Positions 35,510 to 44,490 of a stretch of 64,000 bases of DNA are shown one piece after another. A program made the position numbers and the translations under genes. The stretch covers positions 806,001 to 870,000 of the forward strand of contig NZ_RZIS01000002.1 in assembly GCF_005281835.1 (NCBI RefSeq). Reading direction: 5' to 3'. Numbering within the stretch: position 1 is the stretch's first letter; each line of letters starts with the position of its first letter. The stretch is from Vibrio profundi (lineage in GTDB: Bacteria; Pseudomonadota; Gammaproteobacteria; Enterobacterales; Vibrionaceae). A model generated the notes under the pieces. It did not search any database and was not told the origin of the DNA. It saw only the letters and a list, made by a program, of their open reading frames with translations.

Positions 35510-35793
35510 ATGAAGAACGCTTTGATGCCAAGTTAGCCCCTGAGTTCCGCACTCAAATTGAAACTGTAATGAACGAAATTTCACCTAATCTAGTGTTGGA
35601 TATTGGTAATGTGAAGTTTATGGATAGCAGTGGTCTTGGTGCTGTCATGGGCGTTTATAAACTTTTGAGAGATAAGCAAATTAGTGTTGCTAGTGCTCAA
35701 AAACCAGTACTCGATCTGCTCAAATTAACGCGAATGGATCGTTTGATTAAGACTTACGACAGCGTGGAAGATGCGTTAGCGACTGCAGTTTAG
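35461..35793 (+). CDS. STAS-domain anti-sigma-factor-antagonist-type protein
   Basis: 110 residues with an AAGGAG element, starting inside the phosphatase gene. It is a single STAS domain: VLDIGNVKFMDSSGLGAVMG contains the switch serine (Ser-Ser in DSSGLG), the residue phosphorylated by RsbW-like kinases. It is the expected substrate of both the phosphatase upstream and the kinase at 36949. No sigma factor lies nearby, so the target may be a protein of the polysaccharide machinery, as SypA is for syp in V. fischeri. Confidence 0.9.
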   Translation: MRYEISKQGNSTIFQINEERFDAKLAPEFRTQIETVMNEISPNLVLDIGNVKFMDSSGLGAVMGVYKLLRDKQISVASAQKPVLDLLKLTRMDRLIKTYDSVEDALATAV

Positions 35794-35804
35794 GAGAGCG
35801 GGTT

Positions 35805-36929
35805 ATGAAAGGGATGATTCTAGCTGCGGGTAAAGGCACGCGCGTTAGGCCAATTACGCAATCTATTCCAAAACCAATGATTCCTATCTTGGGTAAGCCT
35901 GTGATGGAGTCCATGATTGAGTTGTTTGCCCATCACAACATTAACAAGATAGTGATTAACACGAGCCACCTAGCGGAAGTGATCGAAGGGTATTTCGGTG
36001 ATGGCCACCACTTTGATGTACAGCTTTCATATTCTTTTGAAGGGAAAATGCAGGACGGTGAATACATTAGCCAAGCTCTTGGTTCTGCTGGTGGAATGCA
36101 AAAGGTTCAGCAATTTTCAGGTTTTTTCGATGAAACCTTCGTTGTTGTTTGTGGTGATGCTTGGGTCGATGTCGACTTAACAGAGGCAGTCAAACAGCAT
36201 AAAAGGCTCGGTGGAATAGCGACTATTGTCACTAAGAAAGTCATTGAAGATGAAGTCGAAAAGTATGGCGTTGTCGTTACTGACGAAATCGGTCGAGTTA
36301 CCAGTTTCCAAGAAAAGCCGAAGAAAGAAGATGCACTTTCTAATCAAATCAATACCGGTATCTATATCTTTGAGCCAGCTATTTTTGATTACATTCCAAA
36401 AGAAGGTGAGTTTGATATTGGGAGTGAACTATTCCCACTGCTCGTCGCGCTTCATATCCCTTTCTACGCTATTGATATGAAGTTCCAGTGGCTGGATGTG
36501 GGCCAAATTACCGATATTTGGGATGTGACGAAAGATATTCTCGACGGAAAGATTCCGGGATATCGCATTCCAGGTACGCAAGTACGTGCTGGAGTATGGG
36601 TGGGTATCAATACTGTAGTCGATCTCGATAAATGCGATATAGAACCCCCAGTAGTTATAGGTAGCGGCTGCAAAATTGAAGATGGAGCAGAAATTATTGG
36701 TCCGGCATTAATTGGTGCTAACTGTGTACTGGATTCGACGAGCACGGTGAAAGAGTCACTAATTTTCGACTATATCAGGCTACATGAGAATGCATTAGTG
36801 GAATATCAAACAATCTTTGGTAACTACTGTATCGACCACGATGGGCGAACACGCAATGACGTTAAATGGAGCAACTTAAGATGCAGTGCTTCGCAAAAGC
36901 GTGTTTCTGACATGTTAAACGCCATGTAA
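35805..36929 (+). CDS. Sugar-phosphate nucleotidyltransferase with a left-handed-helix tail
   Basis: 374 residues. Nucleotide-binding signature LAAGKGTRVRPIT, then SIPKPMIPILGKP, the metal-site region VVCGDAWVDVDL, FQEKP, and the sugar site ending FQWLDVGQI. A C-terminal part (PVVIGSGCKIEDGAEIIGPA) has hexapeptide-repeat character. It makes an NDP-sugar (glucose or mannose type) from a sugar-1-phosphate. Position inside the regulator-synthase operon suggests it feeds the GT2 at 37517. The sugar identity cannot be read from the sequence. Confidence 0.85.
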   Translation: MKGMILAAGKGTRVRPITQSIPKPMIPILGKPVMESMIELFAHHNINKIVINTSHLAEVIEGYFGDGHHFDVQLSYSFEGKMQDGEYISQALGSAGGMQKVQQFSGFFDETFVVVCGDAWVDVDLTEAVKQHKRLGGIATIVTKKVIEDEVEKYGVVVTDEIGRVTSFQEKPKKEDALSNQINTGIYIFEPAIFDYIPKEGEFDIGSELFPLLVALHIPFYAIDMKFQWLDVGQITDIWDVTKDILDGKIPGYRIPGTQVRAGVWVGINTVVDLDKCDIEPPVVIGSGCKIEDGAEIIGPALIGANCVLDSTSTVKESLIFDYIRLHENALVEYQTIFGNYCIDHDGRTRNDVKWSNLRCSASQKRVSDMLNAM

Positions 36930-36948
36930 CTAAATTCTGGAGCAATCA

Positions 36949-37452
36949 ATGAATACACAAGTCCTATCTGAATTTAACAAGGAGTATGACAGTTCACTTG
37001 AAGCATCACGCTTGGCATCTGAAGACATCAATCAATATTGGTTAGATTTGGGGATGCCAGCTGGTCTTGTTACTCAGTTGGAGCTGTGTGTCGTAGAGAT
37101 GGTGAATAACGCGTTTATTCACGCGTACCACTATCAGGAAGGCAAACCTATCGGCCTAAGTTGTGTTTTTAATCACTCGGGTGACAGAGGAATCATGACG
37201 ATGCGTGTTTCTGATCAGGGAGACGCAATGAGCCAAGCGGATCTTGATAAAGAACTGTCGAGAGAGTTTGTCGAGGCCGACCCTGAAGATGAAAGTACTT
37301 GGGCTACTTCTGGGCGTGGGTTCTTAATTGTCTCTAGCTTGATGGACAAAATTGAACTGTCTTTGGAGTCGGAAAAGAACACCTTTTTACTAACTAAAGA
37401 GCTAGATTCGACGTCAATGCAGCAAATTATTTTATCGACTCAAACTGCTTAA
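36949..37452 (+). CDS. RsbW-like serine kinase / anti-sigma-type ATP-binding protein
   Basis: 167 residues of the HATPase_c_2 type: N-box EMVNNAFIHAY, G1-type VSDQGDAMS and G2 GRGFLIVSSLMDKIEL. It should phosphorylate and inactivate the STAS protein at 35461. It is separated from the STAS gene by the nucleotidyltransferase gene, an unusual interleaving. It may also bind a partner protein when free of the antagonist. It is followed 65 bp later by the synthase gene. Confidence 0.85.
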   Translation: MNTQVLSEFNKEYDSSLEASRLASEDINQYWLDLGMPAGLVTQLELCVVEMVNNAFIHAYHYQEGKPIGLSCVFNHSGDRGIMTMRVSDQGDAMSQADLDKELSREFVEADPEDESTWATSGRGFLIVSSLMDKIELSLESEKNTFLLTKELDSTSMQQIILSTQTA

Positions 37453-37516
37453 TTTTATCTACACAAGAGTATTACTTTTATTCTGATTTTGTCAGGATGA
37501 CTAGGGAGAATAATTG

Positions 37517-39376
37517 ATGGACCACTATTTTAAACAGTTTGAGCATCGTGTTCCGCCTGAACCTGTGCCTCACAGTATTCCAAGGGAATTACTTTACCAG
37601 TACTTCGCAACTTGTAACTTAACCCTTGGCATTTGGTACTTGTGGTGGCGTTGGAGTTTCGCACTGAATTACGACGCTTTGTGGTTCTCATTGCCTTTGG
37701 CATTTGCTGAGTCATGTGCTTTTATCGGTTCTATTTTGTTTACGGTTAATCTTTGGAAAGTCAAAGATGAACCAAAAAAAGCCCCCCCATTTAAAATTGC
37801 GGAATGCGTGGAGGAAACCGAAGAAGATCGACCGATAAATGTTGACGTCTTTTTTCCTAGTTACGACGAAGAGCCTGAACTCGTTAAACTAAGTATCTTA
37901 GATGCACAGAAAATCCGCTATCCACACGATATCAATATCAATATTTTCATCTTGGACGATGGCGATCGCCCAGAAATGAAAGCAATGGCCGATGAAATGG
38001 GAATTGGTTATATATCTCGTGATGGCAACATAGGTTTCAAAGCAGGTAACTTACGTAATGCGATGGAACAAACATACGGTGATTTCGTTGTTATTTGTGA
38101 TGCAGATACTCGACCATTCCCAACTATTCTAGAAAACACATTAGGTTACTTTAGAGACCCAAAAGTAGCTTGGGTACAGACTCCACAATGGTTCTTTGAC
38201 CTACCAGAGGGTGAGAGACTTCCCGAGTTCCTTACTCGAAAATTAGGCCGTTGGGCTGCACCATTTGGTAAAGGCGTCGAAAAGTTTTATGGGCCTGTGA
38301 CATTAGGTGAAGATCCATTCGTTAATGACCCTCAGATGTTCTATGACGTGATCCAGCGGAGAAGAAACTGGGCTAACGCATCATTTTGTTGTGGTGCAGG
38401 CTCTATCCACAGGCGTGAAGCTGTAATGGAAGCGGCGCTGCGTGCTTACGCAGAACAGATCACAAACGAACAAGATGAAGTTGAAAGGCAGATCAGAAGA
38501 TTAACTAAAGAGAAGAAAGTGGATGAATCGATTTCAGCTAGTTTAAGAAATGAGATCCTTTTCGATACCGAATTTACACCTTACAAATTTCATGTTTCTG
38601 AAGATCTATACACATCGATTGTTTTGCATTCTGACTCGGAACGAGGTTGGCGATCAGTTAGTCACCCGCAAGTTGAAAGTAAAATGTTATCTCCACAAGA
38701 TCTTCAAACTTGGACCGTTCAAAGGTTTAAGTACTCTGGCGGCTCAATCGACATCTTTATGAATGACAACCCAATTTTCAGAAAAGGGTTAAACTTCAAG
38801 CAGAAACTGATGTACGGAGCGAGTTTTTGGTCCAACTTGTCGGCGATTTGGAATGTGATTTTCTTGGCTTGTCCTATCGTTTATTTCTTAACGTCGATAG
38901 CACCGGTTAGCGCCTATGACGTGACGTTTTACCTTCATTTCTTGCCATACGTTTTAACCGCAGAAATCGCGATGATGATCGGTACTTGGGGCGTTGCGGG
39001 CTATAAAGGGAAAACCAATTTCCTATCTTTCTTCCCTGTAAATATGCGGGCCCTTTGGACTGTTTTGCGAGGAAGAAAAATTTCATTTCCTACCACACCT
39101 AAAGAAAGGCAAACCGGCAATTTCTTCAAGCTGGTGATTCCACAAGCCTTAGTGTTCTTCGTCAGTTTGTTCAGTTTAGGTTACGCGTGGTTTGGGCATT
39201 CAACAGGAATGTGGGGCAACTATTCAATTGGTGGCTTAGTACTTAATACATTTTGGATTATTAACAACATGCTTGCAATGTGGGGAATGATTGCTGCGGC
39301 TTTCTGGACACCACCAGCATCAAAAGAAGACGCGGAAGAAGCAGTAGATTCGGAGGAGTTAAAATATGGAATTTAA
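37517..39376 (+). CDS. Cellulose-synthase-like glycosyltransferase (GT2 family)
   Basis: 619 residues from the ATG at 37517 (AGGGAGA upstream); a TTG one codon earlier is less likely. Two membrane segments at about 27-80, then the cytoplasmic GT-A domain: Asp 147-148 (ILDDGD), Asp 195/197 (CDADTRP), catalytic-type Asp 363 (SEDLYT) and a TVQRF segment at 400-404, then four or more membrane segments after residue 430. The family makes processive beta-glucans. The expected QxxRW is not canonical, as the first position is Thr. No PilZ domain is present, so direct c-di-GMP control like BcsA is not expected. Confidence 0.85.
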   Translation: MDHYFKQFEHRVPPEPVPHSIPRELLYQYFATCNLTLGIWYLWWRWSFALNYDALWFSLPLAFAESCAFIGSILFTVNLWKVKDEPKKAPPFKIAECVEETEEDRPINVDVFFPSYDEEPELVKLSILDAQKIRYPHDININIFILDDGDRPEMKAMADEMGIGYISRDGNIGFKAGNLRNAMEQTYGDFVVICDADTRPFPTILENTLGYFRDPKVAWVQTPQWFFDLPEGERLPEFLTRKLGRWAAPFGKGVEKFYGPVTLGEDPFVNDPQMFYDVIQRRRNWANASFCCGAGSIHRREAVMEAALRAYAEQITNEQDEVERQIRRLTKEKKVDESISASLRNEILFDTEFTPYKFHVSEDLYTSIVLHSDSERGWRSVSHPQVESKMLSPQDLQTWTVQRFKYSGGSIDIFMNDNPIFRKGLNFKQKLMYGASFWSNLSAIWNVIFLACPIVYFLTSIAPVSAYDVTFYLHFLPYVLTAEIAMMIGTWGVAGYKGKTNFLSFFPVNMRALWTVLRGRKISFPTTPKERQTGNFFKLVIPQALVFFVSLFSLGYAWFGHSTGMWGNYSIGGLVLNTFWIINNMLAMWGMIAAAFWTPPASKEDAEEAVDSEELKYGI

Positions 39377-40682
39377 GCAAGCAATGGTCAATGCCCGTCA
39401 CCATATAGTATTCATTTTGGGCTTGGCAACGGCTTTAGTTATTGCGTTTTCTCTTGAGAACAATGAACCACAAAAGGTGCTTGGTAACCTCACGCTAGAG
39501 TCAGCAGATTCGATACCTGATAAAGGAAATCGAGTGCTATCCGCTCAAGAGTTTGAATGGGCGAATGTTGCTTGGCAGTACTTTGAAAATAACTACCAAG
39601 AAAACACAGGGCTTGTTAACTCAGTAGACGGTTATCCGTCGACAACGATGTGGGATACCGCTTCCTATCTAATGGGGTTGATTTCAGCTGAGAAGCTTAA
39701 TGTGATTTCGAAGGACTTGTTTACTTTAAGAATGGAGAAAGCCCTTACCACGCTAGCTCGAATTGAATTGGTTGATGGAAAGTTACCAAATAAAGCGTAC
39801 AACACTCAGACTCTGGCGATGGTGGATTACGAAAACAACCCAAAAGAAAACGGTATTGGCTGGTCTGCGATCGATGTAGGTCGAATCCTGGTTCCTATGA
39901 ATATTCTAATTTGGCAGTATCCGCAATTTAACAAACAGGTAAACGATGTTCTCAATCACTGGAAAGTGAGTGAAATGATCGACCAAGGATACTTGTATGG
40001 AGCAAGACCTTCTGGCCATAAAGATGAAGTTGAGTTGGTTCAAGAGGGGCGTATTGGTTACGAGGAATACGCGTCTAAATCTTTGGCTTTAATGGGTAGA
40101 GATGTATTTAATTCAATGAAGTATATCGATTACCTAGAAATGATTGATGTGTATGGAGTGGATATTCCAACAGATAGACGTGACCCGGCTAAGTATCATG
40201 CGCATAACTACGTGGTTAGTGAATCCTACATCTTGGATGGCATCGAATTTGGTGCTGATAGTGTATCTAAAATCTTTGCTCATCGAATTTATCAAGCGCA
40301 AGAAGAACGATACAAAGAGACTGGCATCGTTACGGCAGTTAGTGAGGATAACGTTGATGAGGCACCTTACTTTGTTTACAACACGGTTTTCTCTGATGGT
40401 AAGCGTTGGAATACCATCTCTGATGATGGCAAAGATCAGTCGCATTTAAAAACCCTGTCAACGAAAGCTGCCTTTGGTTGGTATGCATTGTATGAAACGG
40501 AGTATACCGACTTACTCATTGAGCAAGCTTCTCAGCTTAGTTCAAAGGAAAAAGGTTGGTATTCAGGTCGTTATGAAGATGATGGAAGAACCAATACGGC
40601 CATTACTGCGAACACTAATGGGATCGTTCTAGAATCGCTCGCGTACATAGAAAATGGCCCTCTAGTGTCGGTAGGAAAATAA
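39366..40682 (+). CDS. DUF3131 protein 2, membrane-anchored
   Basis: 438 residues; the start overlaps the end of the GT2 gene by 11 bp. One N-terminal hydrophobic segment (HHIVFILGLATALVIAFSL) then DUF3131: FENNYQENTGLVNSVDGY, TTMWDTASYL, GWSAIDVGRIL, QEGRIGYEEYASKSLALM and the late NTNGIVLESLAY. It keeps the conserved Trp-Asp pair of TMWD and the Asp of AIDVGR. It lies directly next to the synthase, suggesting action on the nascent polymer in the periplasm. DUF3131 activity is not established. Confidence 0.82.
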   Translation: MEFKQAMVNARHHIVFILGLATALVIAFSLENNEPQKVLGNLTLESADSIPDKGNRVLSAQEFEWANVAWQYFENNYQENTGLVNSVDGYPSTTMWDTASYLMGLISAEKLNVISKDLFTLRMEKALTTLARIELVDGKLPNKAYNTQTLAMVDYENNPKENGIGWSAIDVGRILVPMNILIWQYPQFNKQVNDVLNHWKVSEMIDQGYLYGARPSGHKDEVELVQEGRIGYEEYASKSLALMGRDVFNSMKYIDYLEMIDVYGVDIPTDRRDPAKYHAHNYVVSESYILDGIEFGADSVSKIFAHRIYQAQEERYKETGIVTAVSEDNVDEAPYFVYNTVFSDGKRWNTISDDGKDQSHLKTLSTKAAFGWYALYETEYTDLLIEQASQLSSKEKGWYSGRYEDDGRTNTAITANTNGIVLESLAYIENGPLVSVGK

Positions 40683-40706
40683 TAATAAAAAGAAAAGGAT
40701 TGTTAT

Positions 40707-42107
40707 ATGCGCTACTTAACTGTTGGTTTGTTAGGGGTAGTTTTAGTTGGATGCGGAAACAAATATGATCAATTTTCAGACGATATTGTAGAACGTAAGA
40801 ACCATTGGGATGTACCCCAGCCACGTCACGGTAAGTTGACGGAAAAAGAAATGGACATGGCTCGAATCGCTTGGAAGTACTTTGAAAATAACTATCAAGA
40901 GTCGACGGGCTTAGTTAATGCGGTAAATAATTACCCATCGGTTACTTGGTGGGATGCTGCTTCTTACTTGGCCGGGATGGTGAGTGCCTATGAACTAGGA
41001 ATCATCAAGAAGGAAGAGTTCGATCGTCGCCTCATTCGTTTTTTGACCAGTCTAAATACATTAGACTTATTCAAAGGCGAGTTACCCAATAAAGCGTACA
41101 ACACGCAAACAGCCGCAAAAGTGGACTATGGTAACCAGCCAGGTGAAATCGGTTATTCTGCGCTTGATCTTGGGCGTTTAATGATCTGGTTATATATCGT
41201 GAAGCAACGTTACCCTGAGTTTGCGACAAGCATTGACTCTGCAGTATTACGCTGGAACTTCTGTAATGTCATTGATGAAAACGGCACTATGTTTGGTGCG
41301 TTGCTCGAAGAAGGTAAGCCGGTACAGTATCTTCAAGAGGGCCGTTTAGGCTACGAAGAATATGCAGCGAAAGGCTTTGCATTATGGGGTTTCAATACCA
41401 GACAAGCAGCTATGGCAGAGCCATTCTCTACAATCAACCTTTATGGATATGATGTTCCCTACGATACTCGTGACCCTAGAAAACTCAAAGCACACAGCTA
41501 CGTAGTAACGGAAAGTTATGTTCTGGATGGCATTGAATTAGGCTGGGATCTTCCAGAGGATAGAACACCTCATGATGCTAACTACAGTAGTGGCTGGATA
41601 GCCGAATTTGCACTTCAAATTTACCGTGTACAAGAAGAGCGTTATAAACAAACGGGTATCATAACCGCCAGAACAGAGCACCAGCTTGCTGGTGCCCCAT
41701 ATTTCGTATACGACACCATTTATACCGATGGCTTCCCTTGGAACACCATTTCAGAATCAGGTGAATTTTTACCGCAATTTTCTGCGGTAGCGATCAAAGG
41801 TGCGATGGGAATGTGGGCGTTGTGGGACACGGAATATACCGATCTATTATTCGATCATGTTTCGACTGCATACGATAGAAATAAAGGTTTCTACGAGGGT
41901 ATTTTCGAAAACGGAACAGGTTTAATTAATACATTCACATCTAATAACAACGGTATCACCTTGGAGATCTTGCTTTACAAGCAACAAGGTAAACTTTTGA
42001 CATATAAGGACAAGCTGGCACCAAGTTTGTGGGAGAAAGCCTTGGAGTCGCCATTTGGCTATGAAGGCCAATGTTTACCTCGTAAAAAATATACGCCTGT
42101 ACAGTAG
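40707..42107 (+). CDS. DUF3131 protein 3, lipoprotein
   Basis: 466 residues. N-terminal signal with lipobox: MRYLTVGLLGVVLVGCGNK. DUF3131 core: FENNYQESTGLVNAVNNY, VTWWDAASYLAG, GYSALDLGRLM, QEGRLGYEEYAAKGFALWG and FTSNNNGITLEILLY. It is about 40 percent like the preceding protein by eye, so a tandem duplication is likely. Cysteine anchoring suggests the periplasmic side of the inner or outer membrane. A 25-bp gap follows the previous gene. Confidence 0.82.
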   Translation: MRYLTVGLLGVVLVGCGNKYDQFSDDIVERKNHWDVPQPRHGKLTEKEMDMARIAWKYFENNYQESTGLVNAVNNYPSVTWWDAASYLAGMVSAYELGIIKKEEFDRRLIRFLTSLNTLDLFKGELPNKAYNTQTAAKVDYGNQPGEIGYSALDLGRLMIWLYIVKQRYPEFATSIDSAVLRWNFCNVIDENGTMFGALLEEGKPVQYLQEGRLGYEEYAAKGFALWGFNTRQAAMAEPFSTINLYGYDVPYDTRDPRKLKAHSYVVTESYVLDGIELGWDLPEDRTPHDANYSSGWIAEFALQIYRVQEERYKQTGIITARTEHQLAGAPYFVYDTIYTDGFPWNTISESGEFLPQFSAVAIKGAMGMWALWDTEYTDLLFDHVSTAYDRNKGFYEGIFENGTGLINTFTSNNNGITLEILLYKQQGKLLTYKDKLAPSLWEKALESPFGYEGQCLPRKKYTPVQ

Positions 42108-42120
42108 CAAGGGGAGTTAA

Positions 42121-43503
42121 GTGCTAAAGAGTTCCGCTGTCTTAGCTTTGGCTTTACTTACAACTTCTTGTGGGGTGGTTTATCAGGGAGTCAATGATGG
42201 TATCTCTGCTATAAATCAGTCACAGGCTTTTAGACAAGGTCGCTACGGCGATCTGTCTGAAGATGAGTTGGCGTGGGCGTCAACCGCGTGGAAGTACATA
42301 GAGAATAACACTCAGCTCGCGACTGGCTTAGTGAATAATATTGATAACTACCCAACGACCAACATGTCTGGTATCGCCGACTATTTGATTGCGCTTATCG
42401 CTGCAAACGAGTTTGAGTTTATTACCAATAAAGAGTATGACGAGCGTTTATCTCTCGTGCTGAGCTTTTTAAACAAAATGGATTTAAGCTCGGTACAAGT
42501 TCCCAATAAGGTATATAGCACTCAGAATGGGGGAATGGTCAATTATGCCAATCAGTATCAGGACATTGGTTGGTCGTCGCTCGATGTAGGGCGTTTATTG
42601 ATCGTGTTGTCGATTGTTAAACGCAACTCTCCCGAATTCTCGGAATATGTAGACAAAGCTGTATTGCGTTGGAATTTTTGTGAATTGGTTGGGAATGATG
42701 GGGAGCTTTACGGTGGGGCTGTCAATAATGGTCGAATTACTCGTTATAAAGAAGGTCGTTTAGGTATAGAAGAATACACCTCATACGGTTATTTGGATTG
42801 GCAATTGGTTCCAGAAAAGGCAATGAGCTTAGAGCCATATCAAGTCGTTACGATTAACGGAATCGATATTCTCTTTGATGGTAGAGACCCAAGAGTATTC
42901 AATGTTCTACGACCTGTGTATTCGACGCCGTATTTACAAATGGGCCTTGAGTTTAACTGGGACACAATCACCGATACGGAGTCTAGTGATTCCAAACATA
43001 CTAACCAAACCATGTCTGCAATGGCGGATTCGATTTATCGAGTGCAGGAAAGCCGCTGGGACAAAGAACGTATTTATACAGCAAGAGGGGACCACTTAGT
43101 TTCGGGTGAACCTTACTTCGTTTATGACGCTATTTATGGTCTAGGCACACCTTGGATCACCCTCGCTGAAGATGGAAGTTCTCATGACGAGCTAGCGTTA
43201 GTGTCGTCTCGTACTGCATTTCAAATGTGGGCGTTATGGAAAACGGATTATACGGACAAGTTAATGACGTTAGTCAAAGAACTATATGACCCTCAACGCG
43301 GCTGGTATGAAGGACGCTATGAAGTCTCAGGAGCCTACGAGAAAAGTATCAGCTTAAAAACCAATGCAGGGATACTCGAAGCGTTGCTTTATAAGCAGCA
43401 AGGTAAGCTCTACAAAGCCAATAAAGATATTGAGTATCGAGATGTGAAATTTAATTCGCGCTTTGACCACCCGGGTCGTTGTTTAGTGGAGACCTTTGAA
43501 TGA
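42121..43503 (+). CDS. DUF3131 protein 4, lipoprotein with altered motif
   Basis: 460 residues from a GTG start with AAGGGGAG upstream. Signal region ends in LLTTSCG, a possible lipobox. The DUF3131 motifs are kept in part (YIENNTQLATGLVNNIDNY, GWSSLDVGRLL, KEGRLGIEEYTSYGY, LKTNAGILEALLY). However, the segment that reads TMWDTASY or TWWDAASY in its neighbours is NMSGIADY here, so the conserved Trp-Asp pair is lost. That may mean loss of a catalytic or ligand residue in this copy. The stop overlaps the next start. Confidence 0.8.
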   Translation: MLKSSAVLALALLTTSCGVVYQGVNDGISAINQSQAFRQGRYGDLSEDELAWASTAWKYIENNTQLATGLVNNIDNYPTTNMSGIADYLIALIAANEFEFITNKEYDERLSLVLSFLNKMDLSSVQVPNKVYSTQNGGMVNYANQYQDIGWSSLDVGRLLIVLSIVKRNSPEFSEYVDKAVLRWNFCELVGNDGELYGGAVNNGRITRYKEGRLGIEEYTSYGYLDWQLVPEKAMSLEPYQVVTINGIDILFDGRDPRVFNVLRPVYSTPYLQMGLEFNWDTITDTESSDSKHTNQTMSAMADSIYRVQESRWDKERIYTARGDHLVSGEPYFVYDAIYGLGTPWITLAEDGSSHDELALVSSRTAFQMWALWKTDYTDKLMTLVKELYDPQRGWYEGRYEVSGAYEKSISLKTNAGILEALLYKQQGKLYKANKDIEYRDVKFNSRFDHPGRCLVETFE

Positions 43504-44405
43504 AATACTTTTGGTTAGTTCTGATCATATTGTTTCCACTTAATGCTTTCGCTCTGACTAAACAATCGGTCGATTTACTTACGAAACCTACTTTACTGTT
43601 GTCGCAGGGCAGGTATGCGCAATCTGCTGACAGTTTTCATCGCCAAAGTAACTTGATTCTATCGCAAGAACGTAAACTCGGTACTGAAAATATGTGGAAG
43701 AGTGCCGGGCTTGCCGCTGGCTTAGCGGCGATTTCTGCGGAAAAAAACAAGAATGCGATAGCTTATGAATATTGGGCTAACAGCGTTCGTTATTTTTTGC
43801 TTGGCGGGACGACTTGGGAGTCTTACCAGAAAGAAATTCGATATGAGTTTGAGCAAGCTAACACACGTTTGCAAGTGAGTATGCAACAGAGTGATTCAGG
43901 GGCAACTTTGGATGAAGCTTGGTTGCAAAAATTATCCATTATTGAGGTGTGGGAAGACAAGCTCGGATTCTTTTCGTTTAGATCGCCAGCCCTTGGGTTA
44001 AGTAGCGCTTCGGTTAAAGCTCAAATCATCGAAACCCAAGTAGAGTCTCCTCAATATCAAAAGTATAACCCACAATCGAAATTGAGTATTTCTCCATCCT
44101 ATACGGCAAACCCAACGTTCATCGCTAAACCAGATAATTCGGTTCAAGAAAGTACCGTCTTGAGCTCAAAAGGTGATGTAGTGGAGCCGCTAGAAGAAAA
44201 AAGCACTCAAGTGGTGATAATTGCAACTCCGATAGAAGAGCCGATTGCAACAATTGATGAGCTTGAGGCTAAGGAAGTGGAACCAAAGATCGCAGAGGGG
44301 GAGGTTCCTGAAAATAAACAGATACATAGAGGGAATTTAGAGGCGGGAAGTACACAAGGAGTCAGTGCGGTACAACGTCGTTCTTTCGCTCCCGAAGCCC
44401 CTTAG
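43500..44405 (+). CDS. Exported hypothetical protein of the polysaccharide operon
   Basis: 301 residues; start overlaps the preceding stop. Signal peptide FWLVLIILFPLNAFA. The first half is helical (GRYAQSADSFHRQS, AAGLAAISAEKNKNAIAYEY), TPR-like in feel; the second half from about 180 is Glu/Pro/Ser-rich and probably disordered. No family is recognised. Tight coupling to the DUF3131 genes suggests a scaffold or export accessory in the periplasm. Confidence 0.68.
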   Translation: MKYFWLVLIILFPLNAFALTKQSVDLLTKPTLLLSQGRYAQSADSFHRQSNLILSQERKLGTENMWKSAGLAAGLAAISAEKNKNAIAYEYWANSVRYFLLGGTTWESYQKEIRYEFEQANTRLQVSMQQSDSGATLDEAWLQKLSIIEVWEDKLGFFSFRSPALGLSSASVKAQIIETQVESPQYQKYNPQSKLSISPSYTANPTFIAKPDNSVQESTVLSSKGDVVEPLEEKSTQVVIIATPIEEPIATIDELEAKEVEPKIAEGEVPENKQIHRGNLEAGSTQGVSAVQRRSFAPEAP

Positions 44406-44490
44406 CTTAATTAAATTGCCTTTTTATTGTGCAATTTATCAGTATTTGTATACGCTTATTAATAACTCTAATGCTAATAAGTACACACTT

